Positions 45,130 through 55,086 of a DNA stretch of 64,000 nt are shown piece by piece; the first letter of the stretch is position 1, and every line of letters begins with the position of its first letter. Source of the DNA: an uncultured Alphaproteobacteria bacterium (lineage in GTDB: Bacteria; Pseudomonadota; Alphaproteobacteria; Rhodobacterales; Rhodobacteraceae); assembly GCA_902584635.1 (NCBI GenBank), contig CACIAQ010000006.1, positions 1 to 64,000 of the forward strand. The letters run 5' to 3'. A program made the position numbers and the translations under genes. Below the pieces are notes generated by a model that saw nothing but the letters and a program-made list of their open reading frames with translations, was not told the DNA's origin and ran no database searches.

Positions 45130-46449
45130 ATGGATAGACTCTACCTCGGCATAATAGCTTTCCCAATTCTTTTTTCTTTATTGGCTGTGAGGGTTCCCAT
45201 TGGTTTAGCAATGTTGGTCGTTGGCTGTTCAGGAACAATTTTTATAGCTGGTTGGTTGCCAATTATGTCCCAAGTAAAGACAAGTGCATGGCATCTTTTT
45301 TCTAATTATTCATTCACTGTTATTCCTTTATTTTTATTAATGGGAAACTTTGCATCTAAGGCAGGGATGAGTGAATCTCTATTTCGGTTTGCTGGTGCTT
45401 GTCTTGGACACAGAAGAGGTGGGGTGGCTATGGCAGCAGTCGGTGCATGTGCTGGTTTTGGCGCTATATGTGGCTCATCTCTTGCTACAGCAGCTACCAT
45501 GGGTCGCGTGGCTCTTCCTGAGCTACGCAGAATGGGTTATTCTGGATCTTTAAGCACTGGGGCTTTGGCCGCCGGTGGTACCTTAGGTATTTTGATACCA
45601 CCATCAGTTATATTGATAATCTATTCAATTTTAACTGAACAAAATATTGCAAAGATGTTTTTAGCAGCATTTGTACCTGGGATTTTAGCCGCAATTGGAT
45701 ATCTGCTAGCAATAGCGATTTTCGTAAGGATAAAACCAGATTCGGGTCCACCCACAAGCTATGTGGAATGGAGGCAACGACTTAATTTATTTGGGCAAGT
45801 TTGGCAAATACTCGTTATATTTTTTCTTGTAATTGGAGGTATTTATCTTGGGTGGTTTACGCCAACCGAGGGTGCTTCAATAGGTGCGGCCGGTACTGGC
45901 ATTATGGCACTCTTTACAAAAGGCTTCAATTTTAATGATTTAATAGATGTTATTAAGGATACAGCTGTCACATCTGCTATGATTTTTTTAGTATTATTAG
46001 GGGCTGAGTTCTTTAATTCTTTTATTGCACTTACACAAATAACTAATGAATTAGCAACATTTGTGATTAGCAACGAGCTCTCTCCATATCTAGTCGTATT
46101 TTGTATATTAGTTCTATACATTCTTTTAGGGTGTCTTATGGATAGCTTAGCTATGATATTATTAACTATACCCGTATTCTTCCCCATCATTATTGAGTTA
46201 GATTTTGGTATGAGTATTGAGGAGGTTGCAATCTGGTTTGGTATTCTTACTCTTATCGTTGTTGAAGTGGGGCTAATAACCCCACCAGTAGGTTTGAATG
46301 TTTTTATAATTAATAAAATGGCAAAAAATGTTCCAATTTCAGATACTTTTATTGGAGTTTTGCCATTTTTAATAAGCGACCTTATTAGGGTCAGCATACT
46401 GTTTATCTTTCCTGGTATAAGCTTGTTTTTAATTCGGATTTTTGGGTGA
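45130..46449 (+). CDS. dctM: TRAP transporter large membrane subunit (DctM type)
   Basis: A 439 aa protein with about 12–13 helices, the ion-coupled channel of the TRAP system. Typical segments are VPIGLAMLVVG near 22–32, FTVIPLFLLMGNFA (about 60–73), CGSSLATAATMG (about 114–125) and the second-half TPTEGASIGAAGTG. It uses a sodium gradient to import organic acids delivered by DctP. It starts 12 bases after dctQ and is followed by the second VOC gene after 20 bases. Confidence 0.94.
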   Translation: MDRLYLGIIAFPILFSLLAVRVPIGLAMLVVGCSGTIFIAGWLPIMSQVKTSAWHLFSNYSFTVIPLFLLMGNFASKAGMSESLFRFAGACLGHRRGGVAMAAVGACAGFGAICGSSLATAATMGRVALPELRRMGYSGSLSTGALAAGGTLGILIPPSVILIIYSILTEQNIAKMFLAAFVPGILAAIGYLLAIAIFVRIKPDSGPPTSYVEWRQRLNLFGQVWQILVIFFLVIGGIYLGWFTPTEGASIGAAGTGIMALFTKGFNFNDLIDVIKDTAVTSAMIFLVLLGAEFFNSFIALTQITNELATFVISNELSPYLVVFCILVLYILLGCLMDSLAMILLTIPVFFPIIIELDFGMSIEEVAIWFGILTLIVVEVGLITPPVGLNVFIINKMAKNVPISDTFIGVLPFLISDLIRVSILFIFPGISLFLIRIFG

Positions 46450-46469
46450 AGTAATTTGGAGGTTTTGTA

Positions 46470-47018
46470 ATGAAAAATGAAGAAATAGTGAACTCATTGA
46501 AGGTCATAAAGTGTCAACATGTTTCTCTAGAGGTTAGTAATGTAGACGTTTCTCTAAAGTTTTATAGAGACTTTCTAGGATTAAAGCTCTCAGAAAGGCA
46601 TTATGCCAATGAAAATCCAGCCATACCCTTTGAGATGGCGTTTATGAGACTTGGTAAGCAACATCATGATCTCGTGCTTACGCATGATCCAAAGAGAGAC
46701 TACCCGGAAAAAATATTTAATTCTGGTCCTGCTGGAATTCATCATTATGCATTTGAATGTCCAAATAAAAAAAGTTTCGACATGTATTTGGTAAGGGCAA
46801 AGGAAATGTCCTTAGAAATCGTAAGGGGGCCTGTTCTTCATAGTGCGTATCAATCTAAAGGTGATGGAACGTGGGGAGAAAATTGGAGTTTTTACGTTTT
46901 AGATCCGGATAAGCACCGAATAGAAATTTTTTGTGAAATGGCGAAGATAGACAATGCTGGTTGCTATATAATGGAAAATGGTAAAAAGGTACCTGATAAA
47001 AAGGCAGAAGAAATTTAA
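46470..47018 (+). CDS. VOC-family protein, extradiol dioxygenase-like
   Basis: A 182 aa VOC protein with one main module pair. Candidate metal ligands are the His in CQHVSLEV (near 15), the His in GIHHYAFE (near 92) and the Glu in HRIEIFCE (near 152). The length is shorter than classical two-domain extradiol dioxygenases and resembles the catechol 2,3-dioxygenase-like or glyoxalase-like group. A GGAGG-type ribosome site precedes the ATG. It sits between the TRAP genes and the second hydroxylase, so a ring-opening or related role is likely. Confidence 0.82.
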   Translation: MKNEEIVNSLKVIKCQHVSLEVSNVDVSLKFYRDFLGLKLSERHYANENPAIPFEMAFMRLGKQHHDLVLTHDPKRDYPEKIFNSGPAGIHHYAFECPNKKSFDMYLVRAKEMSLEIVRGPVLHSAYQSKGDGTWGENWSFYVLDPDKHRIEIFCEMAKIDNAGCYIMENGKKVPDKKAEEI

Positions 47019-47027
47019 TTAAAATAC

Positions 47028-48497
47028 ATGATGAAAAAGAATTTTGATTGCATCGTTATTGGTTACGGTCCTGTTGGCGCTTTACTCTCAATATTTCTAT
47101 CAAAATTAGGATTGAGTGTTGCGGTAATAGATAAAAATTTAGATGTTTACCCATTACCACGAGCAATACATTTTGACGAAGAAGTTATGCGTATTTTCCA
47201 AATGGTTAATCTTAGCAAGCAGATTTCTAATATCTCAAGAATAGGTACTAAGGGGATGCACTTTGTCGATGAAGAAGACAATATTCTAATGGAAAGAAAA
47301 GGATCAAACTCCATAGGGGAGTTTGGTTGGCAAAAAAGCTGGTATTTTCACCAACCTCAGCTTGAAAGACTGTTGAGGAGTAACGCAGAGAGAGAGAAAA
47401 ACTTCGTCAGCTTTTTAGGGTATGAAACCCAAAAAATAAACCAGAATAGTGATTTAGTAACTGTTACATCATACAGCAAGAGTTTAAAAAAAGAGCTTGT
47501 GCTAAAAAGCAGATACCTGGTTGGTAGCGATGGAGCAAACTCAAATACGAGCGACTTTATAGGGCGAGGAGTAAAAGATTATGGATTAAAAGAAAAGTTT
47601 TTAGTCCTCGATCTAATAGTCGATAATAGATACCAAAACATAAAAAACCTGCCTGACTACACTGTTCAGCACTGTGATAAGCTTAGGCCAGTCACACGTT
47701 GTTATATAAGTAAAAAAAGAAGAAGATGGGAAGTCAAAATATTACCCAGCGATAATGAAGAAGAGTTCTTAAAAAGTAAAACTATATGGAAATTCCTAAG
47801 CAAATGGATAGAAAAGAAAAGTGCAAAAATCGAGCGTAGCCAATTATATACTTTTAGATCAATACTTAAGAAGAAATGGTTTGAAAATAGGGTAATTTTA
47901 GCAGGAGACAGCGCACACCTTTCTCCTCCCTTTCTTGGGCAAGGTATGTGTGCTGGTATTCGTGACGTTGCAGCCTTAGCATGGCGTTTAAAAGGATATG
48001 CCAGCAATGAACTGTCGGCTGATGATTTAGTAAACTATCAAGCAGAAAGGTTTCCACATGTTTCTGTTTTTATTAAGTTGGCTGCCGAAGTAGGCAAGAT
48101 AATGTCCAACCCAGGATTGCTTAAGAAGTCCGAAAAGTCACAAAGCATGCGATTATTTGATTTTCCAAAACCGAGATTAAAAACTGGGTTTTTTTATAAA
48201 TGTTCTTTATCTGGGACACTATTTCCACAATTTATTGAAGATAGTAAAAAAAGCGACGATATCCTTGGGTATAAATTTATTTTACTAGTTTTAGAAAATA
48301 ATGCGTGTTCCGAAGTTAATATGGATTCAAACATATTAACTAAAAAAGTCGCTAAAGGATCTTTAAGAAATTGGATTATTAAAAGCAAAAAGGAAGCGGT
48401 GATTATTCGACCAGATAAATATATTTTTGGCAGCGCGTCCTCAAAAAAAGAAGTAAAGTCACTACTTAATTGTTTTAGTGATATGTACCGAGTTTAA
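47028..48497 (+). CDS. Second FAD-dependent aromatic hydroxylase, MhpA-like
   Basis: A 489 aa class A flavin monooxygenase. FAD loop GYGPVG lies near 12–17, the DG motif in VGSDGANSNTSD near 167 and the GD motif AGDSAHLSPPFLGQGMCAG region near 290. It is clearly related to the hydroxylase at 41920 but diverged, so they likely act on different intermediates or substrates. It lacks part of the C-terminal domain of the first one. Two ATGs lie at 47028 and 47031. It closes the cluster. Confidence 0.88.
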   Translation: MMKKNFDCIVIGYGPVGALLSIFLSKLGLSVAVIDKNLDVYPLPRAIHFDEEVMRIFQMVNLSKQISNISRIGTKGMHFVDEEDNILMERKGSNSIGEFGWQKSWYFHQPQLERLLRSNAEREKNFVSFLGYETQKINQNSDLVTVTSYSKSLKKELVLKSRYLVGSDGANSNTSDFIGRGVKDYGLKEKFLVLDLIVDNRYQNIKNLPDYTVQHCDKLRPVTRCYISKKRRRWEVKILPSDNEEEFLKSKTIWKFLSKWIEKKSAKIERSQLYTFRSILKKKWFENRVILAGDSAHLSPPFLGQGMCAGIRDVAALAWRLKGYASNELSADDLVNYQAERFPHVSVFIKLAAEVGKIMSNPGLLKKSEKSQSMRLFDFPKPRLKTGFFYKCSLSGTLFPQFIEDSKKSDDILGYKFILLVLENNACSEVNMDSNILTKKVAKGSLRNWIIKSKKEAVIIRPDKYIFGSASSKKEVKSLLNCFSDMYRV

Positions 48498-48531
48498 TAT
48501 TGCTTAAGGATCAAAATGTAAAGTATTGATT

Positions 48532-48948
48532 TTATTTATATTTTACAATTTTATTTCCTTCTGAAAGCCACTCTTTTATTCCTTTAGTATTATAGATATT
48601 GGGAAAATCATTTGTTTTTTCTAACGCTTTCGCAATTGCAGTAGTTCTTCTGCCCGTTCTACAAAAAAGAATTATTCCCTTTTCAGAGTTTGTAATATTT
48701 TTAACTTTGTTAATAAATCCTTTGAAATCGTAAGTTCCATCTTTTTCGAAAAATGTATGGTGATAGCTGTTTTCAATTACTCCAGTTGAAACCCATTCAT
48801 CTCTACGTCTCACATCGATTAGTGGAATGCCTAGCGACATCAACCTCTTAATTTCATCATTTCCTATATTTTTTGTCTCTGCATAACTGTTACCTGTTAA
48901 GATGAAGATAAATAAAAGTATTAAGGTTATGATGCGTTTAAGTTTCAT
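48532..48948 (-). CDS. Periplasmic rhodanese-like protein
   Basis: A 138 aa protein with a signal peptide (1–23, SYA cleavage) and one rhodanese domain. LIDVRRRDEW (about 43–52) opens it and the active-site loop is FCRTGRRT with the catalytic Cys near 95. Secreted single-domain rhodaneses may take part in sulphur transfer or sulphide handling in the periplasm. It stands alone between the catabolic cluster and the divergent yejA. Confidence 0.85.
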   Translation of the reverse strand: MKLKRIITLILLFIFILTGNSYAETKNIGNDEIKRLMSLGIPLIDVRRRDEWVSTGVIENSYHHTFFEKDGTYDFKGFINKVKNITNSEKGIILFCRTGRRTTAIAKALEKTNDFPNIYNTKGIKEWLSEGNKIVKYK

Positions 48949-49037
48949 TTGAATACGAACAGTTGGAATCCAATTACAATACGACTATATTCTACAATAG
49001 GTACTGAACACTAGATATCTATACAGGAAATATTCAA

Positions 49038-50882
49038 ATGGATAAACTCAAATCTTTTATAACTGCGCTATGTATCTTTCTCACTACAAGTGTTTGTATG
49101 GCGCAAAGCGAAATTATATCTCACGGTATTTCAACTTTTGGAGATTTGAAGTACGAAAAAGATTTTAAGCATTTATCGTACGTGAATCCTGATGCTCCAA
49201 AAGGAGGTGAAATTTCTTTTTGGGCGTTTGGATCGTTTGACTCAATGCATCCGTACACGAGGAAGGGAAGAGCAGGAGCATACTCATCAATATTTTTTGA
49301 AAGCCTACTAGAGGGTACATCTGATGAAATAGACTCAGCATACGGATTGATTGCAAAAGAGATTGAATATCCAAAGGACCGTTCATGGGTTATTTTTACG
49401 CTGAGGAGTGAAGTATTATTCTCTGATGGATCGCCTTTAACCGCTAAAGATGTGCTTTTTTCGTATAAATTACTTAAAGAAAAAGGTCTTCCTTCTTTTA
49501 GAGCAGTGTTGGAAAAAGATATTCAATCGGCACAACTTATTTCTGATCGTAAAATAAAATTTATTTTCAATGACGATGTGCCAAAAAGAGATTTAATTAA
49601 TACGGTCGGTGGATTGCCGATTTTTTCAGAAAAATACTTTACAGATAACAAAGTAGATTTTGAAGCATCAACTTTAACTCCTGCTTTAGGTTCGGGGCCA
49701 TATATTTTGGCTAAAGTAGATGTAGGTAAACAGATTATATATAAAAAAAATCCAAACTATTGGGGTAATAATCTCCCAATTAATAAAGGTAGATATAACT
49801 TCGATAAATTTAGAATTGAATACTTCGCAGATTATAATTCTGCTTTCGAAGGTTTTAAAGCTGGTACATATACTTTCAGAAATGAAGCATCCTCAAAAAT
49901 ATGGGCTACAAGTTATGATTTTCCTGCATTGGAAAAGAATTGGGTTAAGAAAACGACACTTCCAGATGGAAATTTATCTTCGGGGCAATCATTTGTCCTC
50001 AATTTGAGACGAGAAAAATTTCAAGATATAAAGGTTAGAAAAGCCATAGGATTAATGTTTAATTTTGAATGGTCGAATAGCACACTTTTTTATGGTCTGT
50101 ATGAACGTATAAATTCATTTTGGGACAATAGTGATCTAAAGGCTTCAGGAATGCCAATAGAACAAGAGCTAGTAATTCTTAATAAATATAAGGATATCCT
50201 TGATGAAAATAACTTTAGCGAGGAAGTTTTTTCATTCCCTAAATCGTCATTAAAACAACTTGATCGAAAAAACTTAAGGCAAGCATCCAAATTATTGGAT
50301 GATGCAGGTTGGGAGGTTGGTGACGATGGTTTGCGAAGAAACTCTGAGGGTAAAACACTTGATGTTGAGATACTAAACGATAGTCAGGCATTTGACCGCA
50401 TAATTAACCCATATATCGAAAACTTAAAAAAGCTAGGTATCAATGCCGCGAATATAAAAATTGATAATGCGCAGATGACTGACAGGCGTAGGAAATTTGA
50501 TTTTGATATGCTAGTTGGTTTCTTGAGTACCCAATTAACACCAGGGTCCGAGCTAGAGCAATATTTCGGATCTGAATCTGCCGATTTTTCTATTTTTAAC
50601 TTAACTGGCGTTAAAGATCAGGGTGTTGATGCAATAATTAAAGAAGTAAGAGCGGCAAAGTCTAGAGAGGAATTGGGGTTCGCAATAAGGGCATTGGATA
50701 GGGTTTTAAGAAATAAAGTCATCTGGGTACCTCAGTGGTTTAAGAATAAACACACAATTGCTTATTTCGATATGTATGAGCATCCTAAAAAATTACCACC
50801 ATATGATATTGGTGTTCTTGATACCTGGTGGATGAATTTTGATAAATATAATGATTTAAAGGATCAGGGTGCTTTAGAATAA
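49038..50882 (+). CDS. yejA: Peptide ABC transporter solute-binding protein YejA
   Basis: A 614 aa family-5 binding protein with a signal peptide (1–22). The mature start HGISTFGDLKYEKDFKHLSY-type pattern (about 28–47) and VNPDAPKGGEI are typical of YejA. Further segments (GSGPYILAKVDVGKQIIYKKN and YWGNNLP) fit the oligopeptide-binding fold. YejABEF imports peptides and, in E. coli, microcin C. It starts the complete yejA–yejB–yejE–yejF operon. Confidence 0.93.
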   Translation: MDKLKSFITALCIFLTTSVCMAQSEIISHGISTFGDLKYEKDFKHLSYVNPDAPKGGEISFWAFGSFDSMHPYTRKGRAGAYSSIFFESLLEGTSDEIDSAYGLIAKEIEYPKDRSWVIFTLRSEVLFSDGSPLTAKDVLFSYKLLKEKGLPSFRAVLEKDIQSAQLISDRKIKFIFNDDVPKRDLINTVGGLPIFSEKYFTDNKVDFEASTLTPALGSGPYILAKVDVGKQIIYKKNPNYWGNNLPINKGRYNFDKFRIEYFADYNSAFEGFKAGTYTFRNEASSKIWATSYDFPALEKNWVKKTTLPDGNLSSGQSFVLNLRREKFQDIKVRKAIGLMFNFEWSNSTLFYGLYERINSFWDNSDLKASGMPIEQELVILNKYKDILDENNFSEEVFSFPKSSLKQLDRKNLRQASKLLDDAGWEVGDDGLRRNSEGKTLDVEILNDSQAFDRIINPYIENLKKLGINAANIKIDNAQMTDRRRKFDFDMLVGFLSTQLTPGSELEQYFGSESADFSIFNLTGVKDQGVDAIIKEVRAAKSREELGFAIRALDRVLRNKVIWVPQWFKNKHTIAYFDMYEHPKKLPPYDIGVLDTWWMNFDKYNDLKDQGALE

Positions 50883-50891
50883 TCATAAAAA

Positions 50892-51971
50892 ATGCTCAGT
50901 TATATATTTAGAAGATTAATTCTTATTGTACCTACATTAGTTGGGATAATGTGTATAAATTTTTTCTTGGTACAGTTTGTTCCTGGTGGTCCTATCGAAC
51001 AAATAATAAGTGACTTAGAAAAAAATAGCTCTTTTCTTGATAGTATCGGCGGAGGCTCTCAAGAAGTAAGAACAAGCGATGGACTTGAATCGTATAAGGG
51101 ATCGGTTGGGTTGCCAAAAGATTTTATTGATGAACTGGAAGCACAATTTGGTTTTGATAAGCCACTTTGGGAACGGTTTTTTTCAATGATGTACGATTAT
51201 ATTACTTTTGACTTCGGGGATAGTTATTTTCGATCAATTTCAGTTATAGAACTTATAATAGAAAAGATGCCTGTTTCTATATCATTAGGCTTATGGACAA
51301 CCCTCTTGGCGTATATGATTTCTATTCCTTTAGGAATAAGAAAAGCTTTATTGGATGGTTCAAGTTTTGACAATTGGACATCTACGCTCATTATAATTGG
51401 ATACTCTATTCCTGGATTTTTATTTGCAATTTTTCTTTTGGTTCTTTTTGCAGGTGGTTCCTATCTTCAATTATTTCCTATCAGAGGACTAGTATCCTCA
51501 AATTTTGAAAATATGTCCTTTTTTGGGCAAATAAAAGATTATTTCTGGCATATTGCGCTTCCAGTCATAGCATCCACAGTTTCAGCTTTCGCTACATTGA
51601 CATTATTAACGAAAAACTCGTTTTTAGACGAAATAAAGAAACAATATGTAATTACCGCAAGATCAAAAGGCTTGAGTGATCGAAAAGTTTTATATGGCCA
51701 TGTTTTTAGAAACGCTATGTTGATAATAATAGCTGGGTTTCCTGGGCTTTTTATTTCAGTTTTTTTTGGATCATCTTTAATTATAGAAACTATTTTTTCT
51801 CTAGATGGATTGGGTCGTTTGGGTTTTGAGGCTGCAGTATCAAGAGACTATCCCGTTGTATTTGGTACTCTTTATATTTTCGGCTTATTAGGATTGGTGG
51901 TAGGGCTTCTCTCAGACTTAATGTACGTCTGGGTCGACCCACGAATTGATTTTGAAAAGAGACAATCTTGA
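50892..51971 (+). CDS. yejB: Peptide ABC transporter permease YejB
   Basis: A 359 aa permease with six helices. The N-terminus MLSYIFRRLILIVPTLVGI is typical, followed by the periplasmic insert (about 40–85) of the YejB group. The cytosolic coupling EAA loop includes VITARSKGLSDRKVLYGHVF (about 252–271). It begins 10 bases after yejA and overlaps yejE by 4 bases. Confidence 0.94.
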   Translation: MLSYIFRRLILIVPTLVGIMCINFFLVQFVPGGPIEQIISDLEKNSSFLDSIGGGSQEVRTSDGLESYKGSVGLPKDFIDELEAQFGFDKPLWERFFSMMYDYITFDFGDSYFRSISVIELIIEKMPVSISLGLWTTLLAYMISIPLGIRKALLDGSSFDNWTSTLIIIGYSIPGFLFAIFLLVLFAGGSYLQLFPIRGLVSSNFENMSFFGQIKDYFWHIALPVIASTVSAFATLTLLTKNSFLDEIKKQYVITARSKGLSDRKVLYGHVFRNAMLIIIAGFPGLFISVFFGSSLIIETIFSLDGLGRLGFEAAVSRDYPVVFGTLYIFGLLGLVVGLLSDLMYVWVDPRIDFEKRQS

Positions 51972-53056
51972 GCAAACAACTTAATTGGAAAAGATGGGAA
52001 AATTTTAAAAAAAATAGGCGTGCCTTTTATTCGGCGATTATTTTTGGAATGCTTTTTTTTCTTTCTTTATTTGCAGATTTCATAGCTAACGATAAGCCGT
52101 TATATATTAAGTCTCAAGACAAGCTATATTTCCCTATATTTAATTTTTATTCTGAGGTCGAGTTTGGGGGTGACTTGAAAACGGAAGCAATATACGCTGA
52201 TAGAGAAATACAATGTCTTATTTTAACAGAAGGCAATGATGATTGTTGGGACTCTCCTGAAACCGTTATATCTGAAGGATATAAAAATAAAACAAATAAA
52301 GGAGTAATAATTTGGCCCCTTATTCGGTTCAATCATAATACTATTGCCGATTTAAATGTGCCAGCACCATCTCCACCGGATAGTGAGCATTGGCTTGGGA
52401 CGGATGATACTGCAAGAGATGTTTTAGCAAGGATAATTTATGGGTTTCGTATCTCTGTGATATTTGGGTTAACAGTTACTTTTTTTGCAAGTATGGTTGG
52501 TATTTTTGCAGGTGCGATTCAGGGCTATTTTGGTGGGAAAACGGATTTATTCACTCAGCGTTTTATAGAAATATGGAATTCTGTACCCTCCCTTTACGTG
52601 ATAATTATTTTATCAGCCTTTTTGAGAATAGACTTTTTGATATTAATGCTATTGATAACTTTATTTAGCTGGACGGCGTTGGTAGGTGTCGTCCGAGCTG
52701 AATTTTTAAGAGCTAGAAACTTTGAGTATGTAATGGCAGCGAAGGCTCTCGGTGTATCAACGGGTTCAATTATTTTTAAGCATTTATTGCCTAATGCGAT
52801 GGTCGCAACGCTAACTTTAGTACCGTTTATTCTAACAGGATCTATAGGATCGTTAGCAGCGCTTGACTTTTTAGGTTTTGGTTTGCCCGCTTCGTACCCA
52901 TCGCTCGGTGAACTTACAATGCAAGCAAAGCAAAATCTTCAGGCACCTTGGTTGGGCTTAAGTGCGTTTTTTGTATTTTCTATAATGCTGGCGCTCCTCG
53001 TTTTTATTTTTGAAGGCATAAGAGATGCTTTTGATCCAAGAAAGACTTTTGTATGA
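51968..53056 (+). CDS. yejE: Peptide ABC transporter permease YejE
   Basis: A 362 aa permease with an N-terminal helix, a long periplasmic part (about 40–125) and five more helices. The substrate-path motif HWLGTDDTARDVLARIIYG (about 140–158) and the EAA loop (VMAAKALGVSTGSIIFKHLL, about 254–273) are standard. The start is a TTG overlapping the yejB stop (TTGA). It overlaps yejF by 4 bases. Confidence 0.94.
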   Translation: MSKQLNWKRWENFKKNRRAFYSAIIFGMLFFLSLFADFIANDKPLYIKSQDKLYFPIFNFYSEVEFGGDLKTEAIYADREIQCLILTEGNDDCWDSPETVISEGYKNKTNKGVIIWPLIRFNHNTIADLNVPAPSPPDSEHWLGTDDTARDVLARIIYGFRISVIFGLTVTFFASMVGIFAGAIQGYFGGKTDLFTQRFIEIWNSVPSLYVIIILSAFLRIDFLILMLLITLFSWTALVGVVRAEFLRARNFEYVMAAKALGVSTGSIIFKHLLPNAMVATLTLVPFILTGSIGSLAALDFLGFGLPASYPSLGELTMQAKQNLQAPWLGLSAFFVFSIMLALLVFIFEGIRDAFDPRKTFV

Positions 53057-54639
53057 GAAAACATCTATTAAGCTTAGAGAATTTATCTATTTATTTAAAT
53101 GGGTTAAAGGGTGACACTAAAAGGTTAGTTTCTAACATAAATATTAATATCCATAGAGGGGAATTTGTTGCGCTAATAGGAGAGTCTGGCTCAGGAAAGT
53201 CTTTATCCGCACTTTCTACTGTTGGTTTGTTACCCTCTGCTATCAAGGCCTCAGGTAAAGGAACTTGGCTAAATCTAAACTATGATTTGGCAGATCATAA
53301 TTCTTTAAAAATGTTTCGTGGAAAGGAAATAGGCTTTATATTTCAAGAGCCTTTAGTGTCTCTGAATCCTCTTCACACTATAGGCAAACAAGTTGGTGAG
53401 TGTATAACAACACATGCACACATTCCAAACGCAGTTCTTAAGGATAAAGTTATCGCACTATTGAAAGATGTAAAACTTGATGATCCAGAGAGACGCTTTA
53501 ATCATTATCCACATCAATTATCAGGTGGTCAACGTCAAAGAGTAATGATTGCAATGTCGCTTTCAAATAAACCAAAGCTTCTAATTGCAGATGAGCCTAC
53601 TACCGCTTTAGACGTAACTATCCAAAAAGAGATCCTTGATTTGTTGCACTCCTTAAGAGCCTCCTATGATCTTTCAATATTATTCATAACGCACAATTTA
53701 AAGATTGTTAAAAATTTGGCTGATCGTTTATATATTATGAAAGAAGGGGAAATAATTGAAAGTGGTAAAACCGAAGATGTTTTTAAAAGACCAACTCATG
53801 CATACACAAAAGACTTAATCGAGCCCAAAATTAAAATTATAAAATCAAGATTAAATTCTTCAAAGATTCTATTATCAGCTGAAAACTTATCAGTTAAGTA
53901 TAAAGGCCCTAGAAGCTTATTTAGAAGCTCGCCTAAAGACTTTTGTGCCTTAAATAAAGTTTTTTTAAATATTAAATTGGGCGAGACGCTTGGAGTTGTA
54001 GGCGAAAGCGGTAGTGGTAAAACAAGCTTAGCTCTATCAATACTTAAGTTGATAGATTATCAAGGAGATATAAAATTGTATCTTTCTGAACCTCGTCTCA
54101 GAAAAAAGGAAAGACTTAAAAATTACAGACGTAATGTTCAAATTGTTTTCCAAGACCCTTTTTCTTCACTCTCACCAAGACTTTCAATTCGTGATATAAT
54201 CGGTGAGGGTGTTATTTCACATCGTATATTTTCTAAAGAACAGGTAGAAGAAAAAATACTATTAGCTCTGAGAAGAGTAGACCTTGACAAAGATACTCTC
54301 GAAAGGTATCCCCATGAGTTTTCTGGTGGACAACGACAGCGTATCGCAATTGCAAGAGCAATAATTATGGAACCGAAGCTCCTAATTTTAGACGAACCAA
54401 CTTCATCACTGGACGCAGCTGTTCAAAAACAGATAATTAAGTTATTAACTGATTTGCAAAAAGACCTTAATTTATCTTATTTGTTTATAAGTCACGATTT
54501 AGAGCTAGTTTCAACTATTTCTCATAGAATGGTTGTAATGAAAGATGGTATGATTGTGGACGAGGGAACTCCGGCAAGACTATTAAGGTATTCAAAAAAC
54601 GAATACACAAAAAGGTTAGTAGAAAGTTCAATTTTTTAA
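53053..54639 (+). CDS. yejF: Peptide ABC transporter ATP-binding protein YejF (two NBDs)
   Basis: A 528 aa protein with two fused ATPase domains. Walker A sites are GESGSGKS (about 41–48) and GESGSGKT (about 317–324); signature motifs are LSGGQRQRVM and FSGGQRQRIA; Walker B sites are LLIADEPTTALD and LLILDEPTSSLD. It powers the YejBE channel. It is the last gene of the operon, followed 14 bases later by a HIT gene. Confidence 0.96.
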   Translation: MRKHLLSLENLSIYLNGLKGDTKRLVSNININIHRGEFVALIGESGSGKSLSALSTVGLLPSAIKASGKGTWLNLNYDLADHNSLKMFRGKEIGFIFQEPLVSLNPLHTIGKQVGECITTHAHIPNAVLKDKVIALLKDVKLDDPERRFNHYPHQLSGGQRQRVMIAMSLSNKPKLLIADEPTTALDVTIQKEILDLLHSLRASYDLSILFITHNLKIVKNLADRLYIMKEGEIIESGKTEDVFKRPTHAYTKDLIEPKIKIIKSRLNSSKILLSAENLSVKYKGPRSLFRSSPKDFCALNKVFLNIKLGETLGVVGESGSGKTSLALSILKLIDYQGDIKLYLSEPRLRKKERLKNYRRNVQIVFQDPFSSLSPRLSIRDIIGEGVISHRIFSKEQVEEKILLALRRVDLDKDTLERYPHEFSGGQRQRIAIARAIIMEPKLLILDEPTSSLDAAVQKQIIKLLTDLQKDLNLSYLFISHDLELVSTISHRMVVMKDGMIVDEGTPARLLRYSKNEYTKRLVESSIF

Positions 54640-54653
54640 AAAAGGATTTAGAG

Positions 54654-55076
54654 ATGAACTATGACGAACAAAATATTTTTGCAAAAATTATCAGGGGTGA
54701 ATTGCCTGCTGAAAAAATTTATGAGGACGAAATGGTTTTGGCTTTTATGGATATAATGCCCAGGTCGCCAGGTCATTTTCTTGTTATACCTAAAGCGAGT
54801 GTACGGAATATTCTAGATATTGATAATGAAAGTCTATGTGCCGTTATTAAAGTAGTGAAAAAGCTTGCGGTTGCATCTAAAAAAGCAATGAATGCAACGG
54901 GTATAACTATCCAGCAATTTAGTGAGGCTGATGGAGGTCAAGAGGTATTTCATTTGCATTTTCATATTATACCTAGATATGAAGGCAAACCAATGGATAG
55001 ACCCGGGCAAATGGTAAAAGATATGTCTGTTTTATCGTTGCAGGCTAACAAAATAAAGGCCGAGTTAGGGGCTTAG
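54654..55076 (+). CDS. HIT-family nucleotide hydrolase
   Basis: A 140 aa HIT protein. The catalytic triad motif HLHFHIIPR is at about 101–109, preceded by GGQEVF, and the N-terminal FAKIIRGELPAEKIYED is characteristic. It hydrolyses AMP-linked compounds such as adenosine phosphoramidate. It may be co-transcribed with yejF (14-base gap) and with the following SDR gene. Confidence 0.94.
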   Translation: MNYDEQNIFAKIIRGELPAEKIYEDEMVLAFMDIMPRSPGHFLVIPKASVRNILDIDNESLCAVIKVVKKLAVASKKAMNATGITIQQFSEADGGQEVFHLHFHIIPRYEGKPMDRPGQMVKDMSVLSLQANKIKAELGA

Positions 55077-55086
55077 TTAGATAGTC

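Noticed and set aside
45843-46397. 184 aa minus-strand frame inside dctM
   Set aside because: Antisense shadow of a hydrophobic gene; the dctM frame has clear family motifs.
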